Part shown: piece by piece, positions 17,666 to 26,248 of the stretch
Layout: the number at the start of each line of letters is the position of its first letter
How positions within the stretch are numbered: the stretch's first letter is position 1
Assembly: GCF_045310675.1 (NCBI RefSeq)
Contig: NZ_JBJHZZ010000001.1
Location: forward strand, 558,001 to 622,000
Source: Clostridium_AT stratigraminis
Lineage (GTDB): Bacteria; Bacillota; Clostridia; Clostridiales; Clostridiaceae
Length of the DNA: 64,000 nucleotides
Direction of reading: 5' to 3'
Notes under the pieces: model-generated
Databases searched by the model: none
What the model was told of the DNA's origin: nothing
Seen by the model: only the letters and a program-made list of their open reading frames with translations
Position numbers and translations under genes: made by a program

Positions 17666-18391
17666 ATGGACAAAAAATTATTCAGCAAAACGTCAAATTT
17701 TTTTAAGAAGGAAGGCTTCTATGTAATACTGTTTGTATGCTTATGTATTGTTGCAACAGTAGCAGCAGTTACATCGAAAAATGCAAGAACAGTTAAAAAA
17801 CCACCTGTTGCTAATGAACAAACAACAAGTGAAGCTGATAAGCAAACAGCATTAATAGATGAGCTACCTAAAAATGGCTATCAAAATGCCCTTGAAGTAA
17901 AAGGAAATACCAATACTGGAATTACCGTTCCTAGTAATGGAGCAGCTGCAGTGGTAAGTACTGTGGATACGAAATTTGCAAAACCTGTAGAGGGAACTTT
18001 AGCAAGAGCATATTCAGAAGATCCTGTTTGGTCAGATACTACAGAAACTTATAGACCTAACTTTGGACTAGATATCAAAGCTGATCTAGGAAAAGATGTC
18101 TATGCTGTCCTAGATGGAAAAGTTGAAGAAGTAGGCGAGAGTAAAGAAGGCTATGGTATTCAAGTTGTTATAAATCACCAAAATGGGTTAAAGACAATAT
18201 ATGCAAATCTTGATCCTAATAGTACAGTAGCAAATGGTAAAACAGTTAAGAAGGGTGAAAAAATCGGAAAGGTTGGAAACACAACCCTTAGAACATCCTA
18301 TGAAAAGTATGGTAGTCACTTACACTTTGCAGTTATGAAGGGTAAGGAATATGTTGATCCAGCAAAACATATAAAATACGACTCTAAATAA
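17666..18391 (+). CDS. spoIIQ: SpoIIQ-like M23/LytM protein with incomplete metal site
   Basis: Forespore membrane protein that pairs with mother-cell SpoIIIAH across the engulfing septum. One transmembrane segment (about residues 18-36), a linker rich in A, T and K, then an M23 LytM domain (about 115-235). The second zinc motif H218-L-H220 is intact, but the first, normally H-x-G-x-D, reads N132-F-G-L-D136, so the first ligand is lost. This resembles the degenerate Bacillus protein. Its place between spoIID and spoIIID agrees with the Bacillus order. AAGGAGG precedes the ATG. Confidence 0.88.
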   Translation: MDKKLFSKTSNFFKKEGFYVILFVCLCIVATVAAVTSKNARTVKKPPVANEQTTSEADKQTALIDELPKNGYQNALEVKGNTNTGITVPSNGAAAVVSTVDTKFAKPVEGTLARAYSEDPVWSDTTETYRPNFGLDIKADLGKDVYAVLDGKVEEVGESKEGYGIQVVINHQNGLKTIYANLDPNSTVANGKTVKKGEKIGKVGNTTLRTSYEKYGSHLHFAVMKGKEYVDPAKHIKYDSK

Positions 18392-18490
18392 TGGAAACAT
18401 ATAAACTTACTACATTGAGAGTAACACTTAAAATAATAGGATTTGGCATTACAGGATAAATCATATTTTTCAAGGTTACTATTTGTTAGT

Positions 18491-18584
18491 ATTTGCAGAA
18501 TAATTCTTATCTGCAAATAAAACAAAACTAATGATGTTTCATTAGCCATTTTGCGAAATTCATATCGGAAAATGGCTAATGAAA
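18491..18584. repeat. Two strong inverted repeats in the spoIIQ-spoIIID gap
   Basis: First hairpin: ATTTGCAGA/TCTGCAAAT (18491-18518). Second: a perfect 16-bp stem, TTTCATTAGCCATTTT at 18537-18552 with its complement at 18569-18584, 16-base loop. Neither is followed by a T-run on the plus strand. They may be terminators on the minus strand, operators or a leader fold. Confidence 0.6.
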
Positions 18585-18643
18585 GTAATTTAAAGAAATA
18601 TAAATGCATATTATTAATATAGAAGGGTTAAGGAGGTAGCACT

Positions 18644-18898
18644 TTGAAAGACTACATTGAGGAGAGAGTTCTTGAAGTCGCAAACTATATTATCGATTCA
18701 AAAGCTACAATAAGAAAAACAGCCAAGGTTTTTGGGGTTAGTAAAAGTACAATTCACAAAGATATGACTGAAAGATTACCTAAAATAAATCCTCAAATAG
18801 CGGATGAAGCTAAAAATATTTTAGATTACAATAAAGCTGAAAGACACATTAGAGGTGGAAAAGCTACTAAGTTAAAATATAAAGCTATTGAAGGTTAA
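18644..18898 (+). CDS. spoIIID: Sporulation transcription factor SpoIIID
   Basis: Small DNA-binding regulator of the mother-cell programme, acting with sigma-E and needed for sigK expression. The 84-aa protein has the helix-turn-helix TIRKTAKVFGVSKSTIHKDM (about residues 23-42) and the basic C-terminal tail needed for DNA contact (RHIRGGKATKLKYK). Start is TTG 18644, preceded by AGGAGGTAG. It sits between spoIIQ and mbl, as in Bacillus. The preceding 250 bases hold two large inverted repeats. Confidence 0.96.
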   Translation: MKDYIEERVLEVANYIIDSKATIRKTAKVFGVSKSTIHKDMTERLPKINPQIADEAKNILDYNKAERHIRGGKATKLKYKAIEG

Positions 18899-18995
18899 AA
18901 ACATTCCTATTATAATAAGAATTAGAGATTAATATAATTCAAGTTTAGTACAACTTGTTTTAAAGTATTACAAAAGAGCAGGAGAGTTGATAGGA

Positions 18996-20030
18996 ATGTG
19001 TTTTAGAATTGGTATGGATATGGGGATTGACTTAGGGACAGCTACAGTACTTGTTTATATAAAAGGAAAGGGTGTTATACTTAAAGAACCTTCTGTAGTT
19101 GCAATTGATAAAAGTTATAATAAAGTTAAGGCTGTGGGTGAAGAAGCTAGACAAATGATTGGTAGGACTCCTGGTAATATAGTGGCAATTCGTCCATTAA
19201 GAGATGGAGTTATTTCAGATTACGATGTGACCGAGACAATGCTTAAACATTTTATTAGAAAAGCCTGTGGAAATAGAAGAATGTCTGCACCAAGGGTCAT
19301 GGTATGTATTCCCTGCCAGGCAACTGAGGTTGAAAAAAGAGCAGTAAGAGATGCAGCGGTAAATGCTGGAGCAAAAAAAGTTTTTCTAATAGAAGAACCA
19401 TTAGCAGCTGCAATAGGAGCTAATTTGGATATAACTGAAGCAAGCGGAAGTATGGTTATAGATATTGGCGGAGGAACAACAGATGTTGCTGTTATTTCTT
19501 TAGGAGGCATTGTAGTTAGATCTTCAATTAAAGTTGCAGGAGACAAGTTTGATGAAGCAATAGCAAGATATATTCGAAAAAAACACAAGCTTATGATTGG
19601 AGAACGAACAGCAGAAGACTTGAAGATAAATATTGGATGTGCATTTAAAAGAGAAAATGAAGTTGCTATGGAAATAAGAGGAAGAGACCTGATTACTGGC
19701 CTTCCCAAGAATATAACTGTATCTTCAGAAGAAATGAGAGAAGCACTAAGTGATACAGTAAATAGTATAGCAGACTGTACACATGCTGTACTTGAGAAAA
19801 CTCCTCCTGAACTTGCTGCTGATATTGCAGATAAAGGTATAATTATGACTGGTGGAGGATCACTTCTAAATGGGCTAGATAAACTTATTGCTAGCGTTAC
19901 TAAAGTACCAGTATTTGTTGCTGAGGAACCTGTGTCTTGTGTGGCAAAAGGGACTGGAAAAGCTCTAGAATATCTAGATAAAATTGATATTAGTTCAAAT
20001 GGTTATGATGTTTCATTAATTGATAAATAA
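18996..20030 (+). CDS. mbl: Rod-shape actin homologue (MreB/Mbl family)
   Basis: Bacterial actin that guides lateral wall synthesis at the membrane. The 344-aa protein carries the nucleotide-binding motifs GIDLGTATVLVY (phosphate 1), DIGGGTTDVAVIS (phosphate 2) and TGGGSLLNG (adenosine), plus EEPLAAAIGA. The gene's place after spoIIID argues for mbl among the paralogues. The frame extends to TTG 18987, but that codon abuts GGAGAG, so ATG 18996, nine bases from it, is preferred. Confidence 0.9.
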   Translation: MCFRIGMDMGIDLGTATVLVYIKGKGVILKEPSVVAIDKSYNKVKAVGEEARQMIGRTPGNIVAIRPLRDGVISDYDVTETMLKHFIRKACGNRRMSAPRVMVCIPCQATEVEKRAVRDAAVNAGAKKVFLIEEPLAAAIGANLDITEASGSMVIDIGGGTTDVAVISLGGIVVRSSIKVAGDKFDEAIARYIRKKHKLMIGERTAEDLKINIGCAFKRENEVAMEIRGRDLITGLPKNITVSSEEMREALSDTVNSIADCTHAVLEKTPPELAADIADKGIIMTGGGSLLNGLDKLIASVTKVPVFVAEEPVSCVAKGTGKALEYLDKIDISSNGYDVSLIDK

Positions 20031-20059
20031 ATTTACGGTTCTAAAATATAACATAAATT

Positions 20060-20125
20060 AGCCGCGTAAAAGCATCTGTTTTATAATAAATATGAGATAA
20101 TGCTTATACTGCGGCTTTTATTTTG
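20060..20125. terminator. Long hairpin between convergent mbl and yyaC
   Basis: AGCCGC-GTAaAAGCAT on the left pairs with ATGCTTATACTGCGGCT on the right around an AT-rich loop, followed by TTTTATTTTG. It lies between convergent genes, so it may act both ways. Confidence 0.65.
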
Positions 20126-20132
20126 ATTTTTA

Positions 20133-20681
20133 TTATTTACTGGTAAAATTTATTCTATTTCCAGAATAGAGGTAATATGAATGAATAATAGCATGTGTTA
20201 TTACCTTTGAAAGCTTCATTATCAAATCCAATCTTATATTTCTTGTAGTAAACAATTCATTACTGTCGCTTGAATCAACTATACCTATAATAGAGGCTCT
20301 GCCAACCTCAGGAAGCGATTTGCCAACTCCCTTACCAGGATGGATAGGATAATCTCTAACCTGGATCTCACCAATACTTTCAGTATCTCCCAAACAAGCA
20401 TCAATACCTATAATATTTGCTTTAGGATATATACTTTTTATTTCATTTAGTTTTCTATCAATGTTTAGCGCATGAATTGGTTCTGAGATGGTACCAAATA
20501 CCGGGAAGGGAAAAAAATTATCCTTCAATAGAGTACCTACTAAGGGACCAAGACAATCTCCAATACATCTATCTGTTCCAATACAAACTATAATTGTATT
20601 ATCATCAATATAATCTTTTAGAAAGGTTGCAATTTCATAATATGCTAAAGGATTATCATAATGGGATCTAACTTTACTCAA
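20133..20681 (-). CDS. yyaC: YyaC-like putative sporulation protein (DUF1256)
   Basis: A 182-aa protein related to germination protease GPR and the YyaC family found in spore formers. Visible landmarks are IIVCIGTDRCIGDCLGPLVG, IIGIDACLGD and HPGKGVGKSLPEVG, the last two like the active-site region of hydrogenase-maturation/GPR-fold proteases. Start TTG 20681 follows AAGGAGGG by six bases; the frame can be opened at 20699, but that lies in the ribosome binding site. It is convergent with mbl. The exact substrate is unknown. Confidence 0.85.
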   Translation of the reverse strand: MSKVRSHYDNPLAYYEIATFLKDYIDDNTIIVCIGTDRCIGDCLGPLVGTLLKDNFFPFPVFGTISEPIHALNIDRKLNEIKSIYPKANIIGIDACLGDTESIGEIQVRDYPIHPGKGVGKSLPEVGRASIIGIVDSSDSNELFTTRNIRLDLIMKLSKVITHAIIHSYYLYSGNRINFTSK

Positions 20682-20825
20682 AATATGCCCTCCTTGCAAA
20701 AAATGTTTTTCCCAATTGTTTTAGGCCAAAGTTTAAAATTAAAAATGAAAATTATTCAATAATATATATGCTTGAAATCCATTAAATATAAGATGAAAAA
20801 TGTATTATTAATTTAAAATAATTTA

Positions 20826-20854
20826 TTGACAGTTTTAGTTTCCTATGTTATTCT
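20826..20854 (+). promoter_or_regulatory. Promoter of the SAM riboswitch/metK transcript
   Basis: TTGACA (20826-20831), 17-base spacer, TATTCT (20849-20854); the aptamer begins about 20 bases downstream. Confidence 0.8.
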
Positions 20855-20875
20855 AGGTTAGAATTAAATTATTAG

Positions 20876-21018
20876 CTCTTATCAAGAGAGGTGGAGGGAA
20901 ATGGCCCTATGAAACCCGGCAACCAAGTACTATACTAAGGTGCCAATTCCAGCAGAGTTATATCTGCAAGATAAGTGATGTGTTAAACACGCCTCTTCTT
21001 GTAGAAGAGGCTTTATTT
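20876..21018 (+). ncRNA. SAM-I (S-box) riboswitch with terminator, before metK
   Basis: The aptamer runs from about 20876 to 20980: P1 CTTATC/GATAAG, the conserved AGAGGTGGAGGGA, GCCC/GAAACCCGGCAACC and AAGGTGCCAATTCC segments of the S-box class. An expression platform follows: terminator GCCTCTTCT/AGAAGAGGC at 20991-21011 with TTTATTTT. Binding of S-adenosylmethionine should end transcription before metK, giving feedback control of SAM synthesis. Confidence 0.96.
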
Positions 21019-21058
21019 TGTTAAAACATACTTGTAACATATAGGAAGGAGTTATAAA

Positions 21059-22234
21059 ATGAGAAGATTATTTACTTCAGAATCAGTTACTGAAGGGCAT
21101 CCAGATAAAGTTTGTGATCAAATTTCAGACGCAGTACTAGACGCTATATTAGCCCAGGATCCAAATGCAAGGGTTGCCTGCGAAACAGCAGTTACTACAG
21201 GCATGGTATTAGTTATGGGAGAAATATCAACTAATTGTTATGTAGATATACCTAAGGTTGTAAGAAAAACAGTTGAGGAAATAGGGTATACTAGAGCAAA
21301 GTTTGGTTTCGATGCTGATACTTGTTCAGTCCTCACTTCTATAGATGAACAATCCACAGATATAGCTATGGGTGTTGATAAAGCTCTTGAGGCCAAAAAT
21401 GGACAAATAGAAAATATAGGGGCAATAGGTGCTGGTGACCAGGGTATGATGTTTGGTTATGCTACTAACGAAACACCAGAATATATGCCGCTTGCAATTG
21501 CAATGGCTCATAGACTTGCTAGAAAGCTTTCAGAGGTTAGAAAGGATGGTACATTTTCATACTTAAGACCAGACGGAAAAACCCAAGTTACTGTAGAATA
21601 TGAAGATGACAAGCCTATAAGAATCGATACTATTGTAATATCTACACAACATAATCCAGAAGTAACTCGTGAGGAAATCGAAAGAGACTTAATTGAACAT
21701 GTTGTAAGAAAAGTTGTTCCAGTAGAACTCTTAGATGAAAACACAAAGTATTTAGTAAATCCAACTGGCAGATTTGTTATTGGTGGACCTAATGGTGACT
21801 CAGGACTTACTGGCAGAAAAATTATTGTAGATACCTATGGCGGATATGGAAGACATGGTGGCGGAGCATTTTCAGGAAAAGATCCAACAAAAGTTGATAG
21901 ATCTGCAGCCTATGCAGCTAGATGGGTTGCTAAAAATTTGGTTGCAGCTGGTGTTGCTGATAAATTAGAAATTGAGCTTGCCTATGCTATAGGAGTTGCA
22001 AAACCAGTTTCAATTGAAGTTGATACATTTGGTACAGGAAAAGTAAAAGATGATAAAATAATTGATATTATTAACAAAGTATTTGATTTAAGACCAGCGG
22101 CCATAATTAAGGCTTTAGATCTAAGAAGGCCAATATACAAACAAACAGCTTCATATGGCCATTTTGGAAGAACTGATATTGATCTTCCATGGGAGAAAAA
22201 TAATAAAGTAGAAGAAATAAAAAAATATTTATAG
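21059..22234 (+). CDS. metK: S-adenosylmethionine synthetase
   Basis: Forms SAM from methionine and ATP. The 391-aa protein starts RRLFTSESVTEGHPDKVCDQ (with the catalytic histidine) and contains GAGDQGMMFGYA and GGGAFSGKDPTKVDRSAAYA, the two MetK signatures. AGGAAGGAG precedes the ATG. Controlled by the SAM-I riboswitch directly upstream. A GTCAGT-type hairpin follows the stop codon. Confidence 0.98.
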   Translation: MRRLFTSESVTEGHPDKVCDQISDAVLDAILAQDPNARVACETAVTTGMVLVMGEISTNCYVDIPKVVRKTVEEIGYTRAKFGFDADTCSVLTSIDEQSTDIAMGVDKALEAKNGQIENIGAIGAGDQGMMFGYATNETPEYMPLAIAMAHRLARKLSEVRKDGTFSYLRPDGKTQVTVEYEDDKPIRIDTIVISTQHNPEVTREEIERDLIEHVVRKVVPVELLDENTKYLVNPTGRFVIGGPNGDSGLTGRKIIVDTYGGYGRHGGGAFSGKDPTKVDRSAAYAARWVAKNLVAAGVADKLEIELAYAIGVAKPVSIEVDTFGTGKVKDDKIIDIINKVFDLRPAAIIKALDLRRPIYKQTASYGHFGRTDIDLPWEKNNKVEEIKKYL

Positions 22235-22241
22235 TTATTTT

Positions 22242-22272
22242 ATAAGACTACTGACTAAGTCAGTGGTCTTAT
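22242..22272 (+). terminator. Hairpin after metK
   Basis: ATAAGACTACTGAC/GTCAGTGGTCTTAT stem with a TAA loop. The T-run after it is weak (GTTCTGTTT), so termination may be partial. Confidence 0.6.
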
Positions 22273-22387
22273 GTTCTGTTTAAGACTTTTTGTTTAAAAG
22301 AGGATGTAATTACAAATAACTATAATACATGAATAATATGTATTTTAATTGTAAAAACTATATTTATCAAAAATTTAAATAATGCTA

Positions 22388-22489
22388 TGTTCTGAAAAGA
22401 GGTAAAAGTCCTAAATGGACTTTTACGAGTAGTTTGCGAGCGGAAGTGAGTGGTCTTAAACTACTCAGTGTTCCGACACAAAAGGAGGA
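22388..22489 (+). repeat. Structured leader element, copy 2
   Basis: Hairpin 1 pairs 22402-22411 with 22417-22426 (GTAAAAGTCC/GGACTTTTAC). The changes relative to copy 1 preserve pairing. Hairpin 2 pairs GAGTAGTTT 22427-22435 with AAACTACTC 22458-22466 around a GC-closed GGAA loop. The element ends TGTTCCGACACAAAAGGAGG, the Shine-Dalgarno of the next gene; a degenerate version of that end (TGTTCTGAAAAGAGG) lies at its left border. Confidence 0.7.
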
Positions 22490-22494
22490 ATATT

Positions 22495-22758
22495 ATGAAA
22501 AGTGAATGGAGAGAAAGAGTTATTACAATTTTAAAAGGAATTAGAGTTTTATTTAATAGAGCATTAGTTTTGATAGCAGTTATAGCTATAGGAAGTGCTA
22601 TGCTTTCAGCTTATTCGTTTATTCATTTCATAAATAAGATGGCTCTTATTTATAAGGGTAATCCTAATACTATTTTACTAGGGCTGATAATTTTGATTAT
22701 TATTCCATTAATATCATTTTTACTAGAAAAAAGCTTATCATCAAGGTTAAATAACTAA
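22495..22758 (+). CDS. Small two-helix membrane protein, unknown
   Basis: An 87-aa protein with a basic N-terminal stretch and two hydrophobic segments (about residues 20-42 and 55-75). I do not recognise the family. ATG 22495 lies six bases after AGGAGG, which is the right end of leader element copy 2; the in-frame extension to 22450 runs through that element and is rejected. A strong terminator follows. Confidence 0.7.
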   Translation: MKSEWRERVITILKGIRVLFNRALVLIAVIAIGSAMLSAYSFIHFINKMALIYKGNPNTILLGLIILIIIPLISFLLEKSLSSRLNN

Positions 22759-22762
22759 TAAA

Positions 22763-22797
22763 AAATCTCTGGCTATCATAAGCCAGGGATTTTTTAT
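22763..22797 (+). terminator. Intrinsic terminator after the small membrane protein gene
   Basis: AATCTCTGGCT/AGCCAGGGATT stem with an ATCATA loop and TTTTTATT. Confidence 0.85.
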
Positions 22798-22952
22798 TGC
22801 TGAGGAATTGAATTTTAAAGATTACATTAATTATTATTGGACAATAATATAGACAACAGAATTATTAAGTTAAATAAAGTTGTTTAAAGTAATTCAATAA
22901 TGTATCCTATAATTATAGGTTATATATTTTTATAGAGTTTAGGAGAGATTTT

Positions 22953-25175
22953 ATGCCAGAAATTCAAGGCGTAGTTGAGGATATAATATTTAAAAATGAA
23001 GAGAATGGCTATGTCGTTTCTATTATTAAGGATGCAGATGAAAAATATACAATTGTAGGTTATATTCCATATTTAACTGAAGGCCAAAGCCTAAAGCTGC
23101 AAGGGATATGGGTTAAACATCCTCAGTTTGGTGATCAATTTAAGGTGGAAGGCTATGAGGAATTATTACCTAATTCTATAGTTGGAATTGAAAAATATCT
23201 ATCATCTGGAATTATTTCAGGTATTGGACCAGTTACAGCCAGAAAGATAATTGATAAATTTGGAGATAAAAGTCTAGAGCTAATGGATAATGATATAGAT
23301 TGTCTTAAAGAAATAGAAGGGATTGGAGAAAAAAAACTTGAAATTATTAAGGAGTCCTATTTAAGACAAAGAGAAGTAAAAAATATAATGGTTTTCCTGC
23401 AAACCTATGGTGTAACTACAAGTCAATGTGTTAAAATTTACAAGAAATTTGGCGAGGACTCCATAAATGTGGTTAAGCAAAACCCATATATTTTAACAGA
23501 AGAAATTAATGGAATAGGCTTTAAAACTGCAGATAAAATTGCCAGGAGTCTAGGTGTAGAGCTAAATTCTACCTATAGAATCAGCAGTGGTATTAACTAT
23601 ATTATCAATGAATTCTGCAGCCTTGGAAATACATATATGCCTTTAGAACTTCTTTTAAAGGAAGGAAAGAATATCCTTACCATAAAAGAAGAGGACATAG
23701 AATTAGTATTATATGACAGCACTGTTGAAGGGAAGATAAAGGTTGAAGTTATTGAGGATAAAAAGTGTGTATTTTTGTTACCCTTTTATTATTCGGAACT
23801 TGGTGTAACTAAAAAAATATTAACTCTTGCCTTAGATACTTATGAACCTATTAATACGGATGTAGAATTTGAAATAAAGCAATTTGAAAAGGATAGGAAT
23901 ATTGATTTTGAAGCATCTCAAATAGAGGCTATAAAAGGTGCAATAGAAAACGGTATAGAGGTTATTACCGGAGGGCCTGGCACAGGCAAAACAACAATTA
24001 TAAATTGTATAATTGATATTTTTGAGAAGGCTAATATGAAGGTGTTTATGGCTGCCCCAACTGGCAGAGCAGCAAAAAGAATGTCTGAAGCTACAGGAAG
24101 AGAAGCAAAAACTATTCACAGGCTTCTAGAAATTGGCTTTAATGAAGAGGATACCTTAGAATTTGTGAAAGATGAAGCTTCAAGTTTAGAGTGTGATGTT
24201 GTAATTATAGACGAAGCCTCAATGATTGACATTATGCTGATGAATAACATGCTTAAGGCAATTGCCCCAGGTACCAGGCTAATTATTGTTGGTGATGTTG
24301 ATCAACTTCCTTCTGTAGGTCCTGGAAACGTTCTTAGGGATATAATTGAAAGTAAATGTTTAAAGGTAGTTAGGTTAAAACAAATTTTCAGACAGGCTAA
24401 AGAAAGCATGATTATTGTAAATGCACATAAAATAAATAATAGCGAGATGCCTCTGCTTAATGAGAGAAATAAGGATTTCTATTTTATTAGAGGGGAAGAT
24501 CAAAGTAAAATATTAAATACAATTGTTGGACTTATAGACAAAAGATTACCTAAATTTAATTCTAAATGGAATAAACTTCAGCACATTCAAATTCTATCAC
24601 CAATGAGAAAAGGAGTTCTAGGTGTTCAAAATCTAAACAAAGTACTTCAAAATACTCTAAATCCAAGACATATAAGTAAAGATGAAAAGGAGTTTAGAGA
24701 GCTTATTTTTAGAACTGGTGATAAAGTAATGCAGATAAAAAATAATTATACACTCAAATGGACGAGAGTAGCAGGGTTAGGAGAAGATGAAGGTTTAGGA
24801 GTGTTTAATGGAGATGTGGGGTATATTGAGAATATAGATATAGAAAATGATTTAATTACAGTAATTTTTGATGATGAAAGGAAAGTAATATATGAAAGTA
24901 TGTTCTTTGATGAATTAGATTTAGCTTATGCTGTAACCATACATAAAAGTCAAGGTAGTGAATTTCCGGTAATTATAATACCATGTTTCATGGGACCGCC
25001 GCTTTTAATGAATAAAAATCTATTATATACAGGAATTACAAGAGCTAAACAATTAGTGGTTCTAGTTGGTTCAATTAAAGCAGTACATTTTATGATAAAT
25101 AATAATAAAAGCTTTGAAAGATATTCTGCACTTAAATGGAGAATTGCTGATATAATAGAAAGTGATGTTCTATAG
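22953..25175 (+). CDS. recD2: RecD2-type ATP-dependent helicase
   Basis: Superfamily 1B 5'-3' DNA helicase of the RecD/TraA family, used in DNA repair in bacteria without RecBC. The 740-aa protein has an N-terminal OB-like region, helix-hairpin-helix repeats at about 90-220 (SGIISGIGPVTARKI, EIEGIGEKKLEII), Walker A GGPGTGKTTII near residue 340, DEASMID, GDVDQLPSVGPG, and the C-terminal motif VTIHKSQGSEFPVII with TGITRAK. A perfect palindrome CCTATAATTATAGG lies 33 bases upstream. The ComFA-like gene follows after 44 bases. Confidence 0.94.
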   Translation: MPEIQGVVEDIIFKNEENGYVVSIIKDADEKYTIVGYIPYLTEGQSLKLQGIWVKHPQFGDQFKVEGYEELLPNSIVGIEKYLSSGIISGIGPVTARKIIDKFGDKSLELMDNDIDCLKEIEGIGEKKLEIIKESYLRQREVKNIMVFLQTYGVTTSQCVKIYKKFGEDSINVVKQNPYILTEEINGIGFKTADKIARSLGVELNSTYRISSGINYIINEFCSLGNTYMPLELLLKEGKNILTIKEEDIELVLYDSTVEGKIKVEVIEDKKCVFLLPFYYSELGVTKKILTLALDTYEPINTDVEFEIKQFEKDRNIDFEASQIEAIKGAIENGIEVITGGPGTGKTTIINCIIDIFEKANMKVFMAAPTGRAAKRMSEATGREAKTIHRLLEIGFNEEDTLEFVKDEASSLECDVVIIDEASMIDIMLMNNMLKAIAPGTRLIIVGDVDQLPSVGPGNVLRDIIESKCLKVVRLKQIFRQAKESMIIVNAHKINNSEMPLLNERNKDFYFIRGEDQSKILNTIVGLIDKRLPKFNSKWNKLQHIQILSPMRKGVLGVQNLNKVLQNTLNPRHISKDEKEFRELIFRTGDKVMQIKNNYTLKWTRVAGLGEDEGLGVFNGDVGYIENIDIENDLITVIFDDERKVIYESMFFDELDLAYAVTIHKSQGSEFPVIIIPCFMGPPLLMNKNLLYTGITRAKQLVVLVGSIKAVHFMINNNKSFERYSALKWRIADIIESDVL

Positions 25176-25219
25176 TTTCTAAAATATATTTATGAATGAT
25201 TTAGTTGAGGTAAAATGAT

Positions 25220-26248
25220 ATGTTAACTTTTAAAACCTCCAGTTTCGCTAGTTTTAATAATAGAATAGGTGAGAGTATTTTAAACTTTAGCTACAGTAAA
25301 GAGAAAGTATTGAATGTGATTGCACCTCCATTTAGCTCTCCTAGTATATTTGTAAAAATTATTTTAAAATTTGTTGAAACTAAGAAGAGAGTTTTATACA
25401 TTACTGGAGAAATAGAGGAAAACGTTCAGCTCCTAAATATTTTAAAGAAACAAACAGATTTCAGAGCTTATAGCTACATAAGAAATAATGTATATAAAAC
25501 TAATACTCTATTAACGGTTGCTAGCTATACAAATGCAGCTATTATAGATGAGAAATATGATTTGGTAATTTATGATGATATTAATAGCTTTCCTAAATAC
25601 AATACTTTGGAAATTATTGATGTTATAATGAAATGTGTAAAAGAGTCAGGAAAAGTAATTTGTTTTTCAATAGAAGGTATATTTAGAGCACAAAGAGATA
25701 TACTTATACCTACTAGAAGTAATAAAAAACCTTTATCGGAACCACGTTACGTTATTACAAGAATAGATTTAAATAAAGAGATCCCATTTATTATTTATGA
25801 TTACCTTAATTTTTCTGTTGAAAATGATAGGAAGGTTGTAATTTATATTCCTAATAATACTGAAAAGGTTCACAATGTGTTTTCTTATCTATGTAACTTT
25901 AGAAGCATTTTAAGTAAAAACATTATGTATTTTATAAATGGAGAGAGTGATGAAAAAATACTTTATAATTTTTCTAGAATTAAGAAAGCCATTCTTGTTA
26001 CAGATGACTATAAGGATAGAAGCATTTGCTTAGACGATGCAGATGTTATAGTTTATTTTTCTGATGATATGTTCTTTGATTATAAGAAGTTAACTTTTTT
26101 ATGTGGAAAGGTAGGGAGAAGTGAAAAGCTTCGCGCTTCAGAAGTTATATTTTTGGCTAACGATGAAACTTATGACATGGATAAGGCTAAAAATATTATT
26201 CGATACTTCAACAAGGAATCATGGGAAATGGGATTATTGAATATTTAA
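25220..26248 (+). CDS. Degenerate ComFA-like helicase relative
   Basis: A 342-aa protein directly before comFC, overlapping it by 28 bases, which is the comFA position. Late segments fit ComFA helicase motifs: GKVGRSEKL matches the GRVGRS motif VI, ILVTDDYKDRSI fits the motif V region, and YDDINSFP stands where ComFA has DEVDAFP. The Walker A position reads APPFSSPS with no GK(T/S), and the N-terminal four-cysteine zinc domain is absent. ATP hydrolysis therefore looks lost. Known ComFA proteins pull single-stranded DNA in during transformation; the role here is unknown. A very diverged unrelated helicase-fold protein is the alternative. Confidence 0.6.
   Translation: MLTFKTSSFASFNNRIGESILNFSYSKEKVLNVIAPPFSSPSIFVKIILKFVETKKRVLYITGEIEENVQLLNILKKQTDFRAYSYIRNNVYKTNTLLTVASYTNAAIIDEKYDLVIYDDINSFPKYNTLEIIDVIMKCVKESGKVICFSIEGIFRAQRDILIPTRSNKKPLSEPRYVITRIDLNKEIPFIIYDYLNFSVENDRKVVIYIPNNTEKVHNVFSYLCNFRSILSKNIMYFINGESDEKILYNFSRIKKAILVTDDYKDRSICLDDADVIVYFSDDMFFDYKKLTFLCGKVGRSEKLRASEVIFLANDETYDMDKAKNIIRYFNKESWEMGLLNI

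Noticed and set aside
19220..19708. 162-codon minus-strand frame inside mbl
   Set aside because: Lies entirely within a strongly conserved actin-family gene and shows no start signal or recognisable domain.
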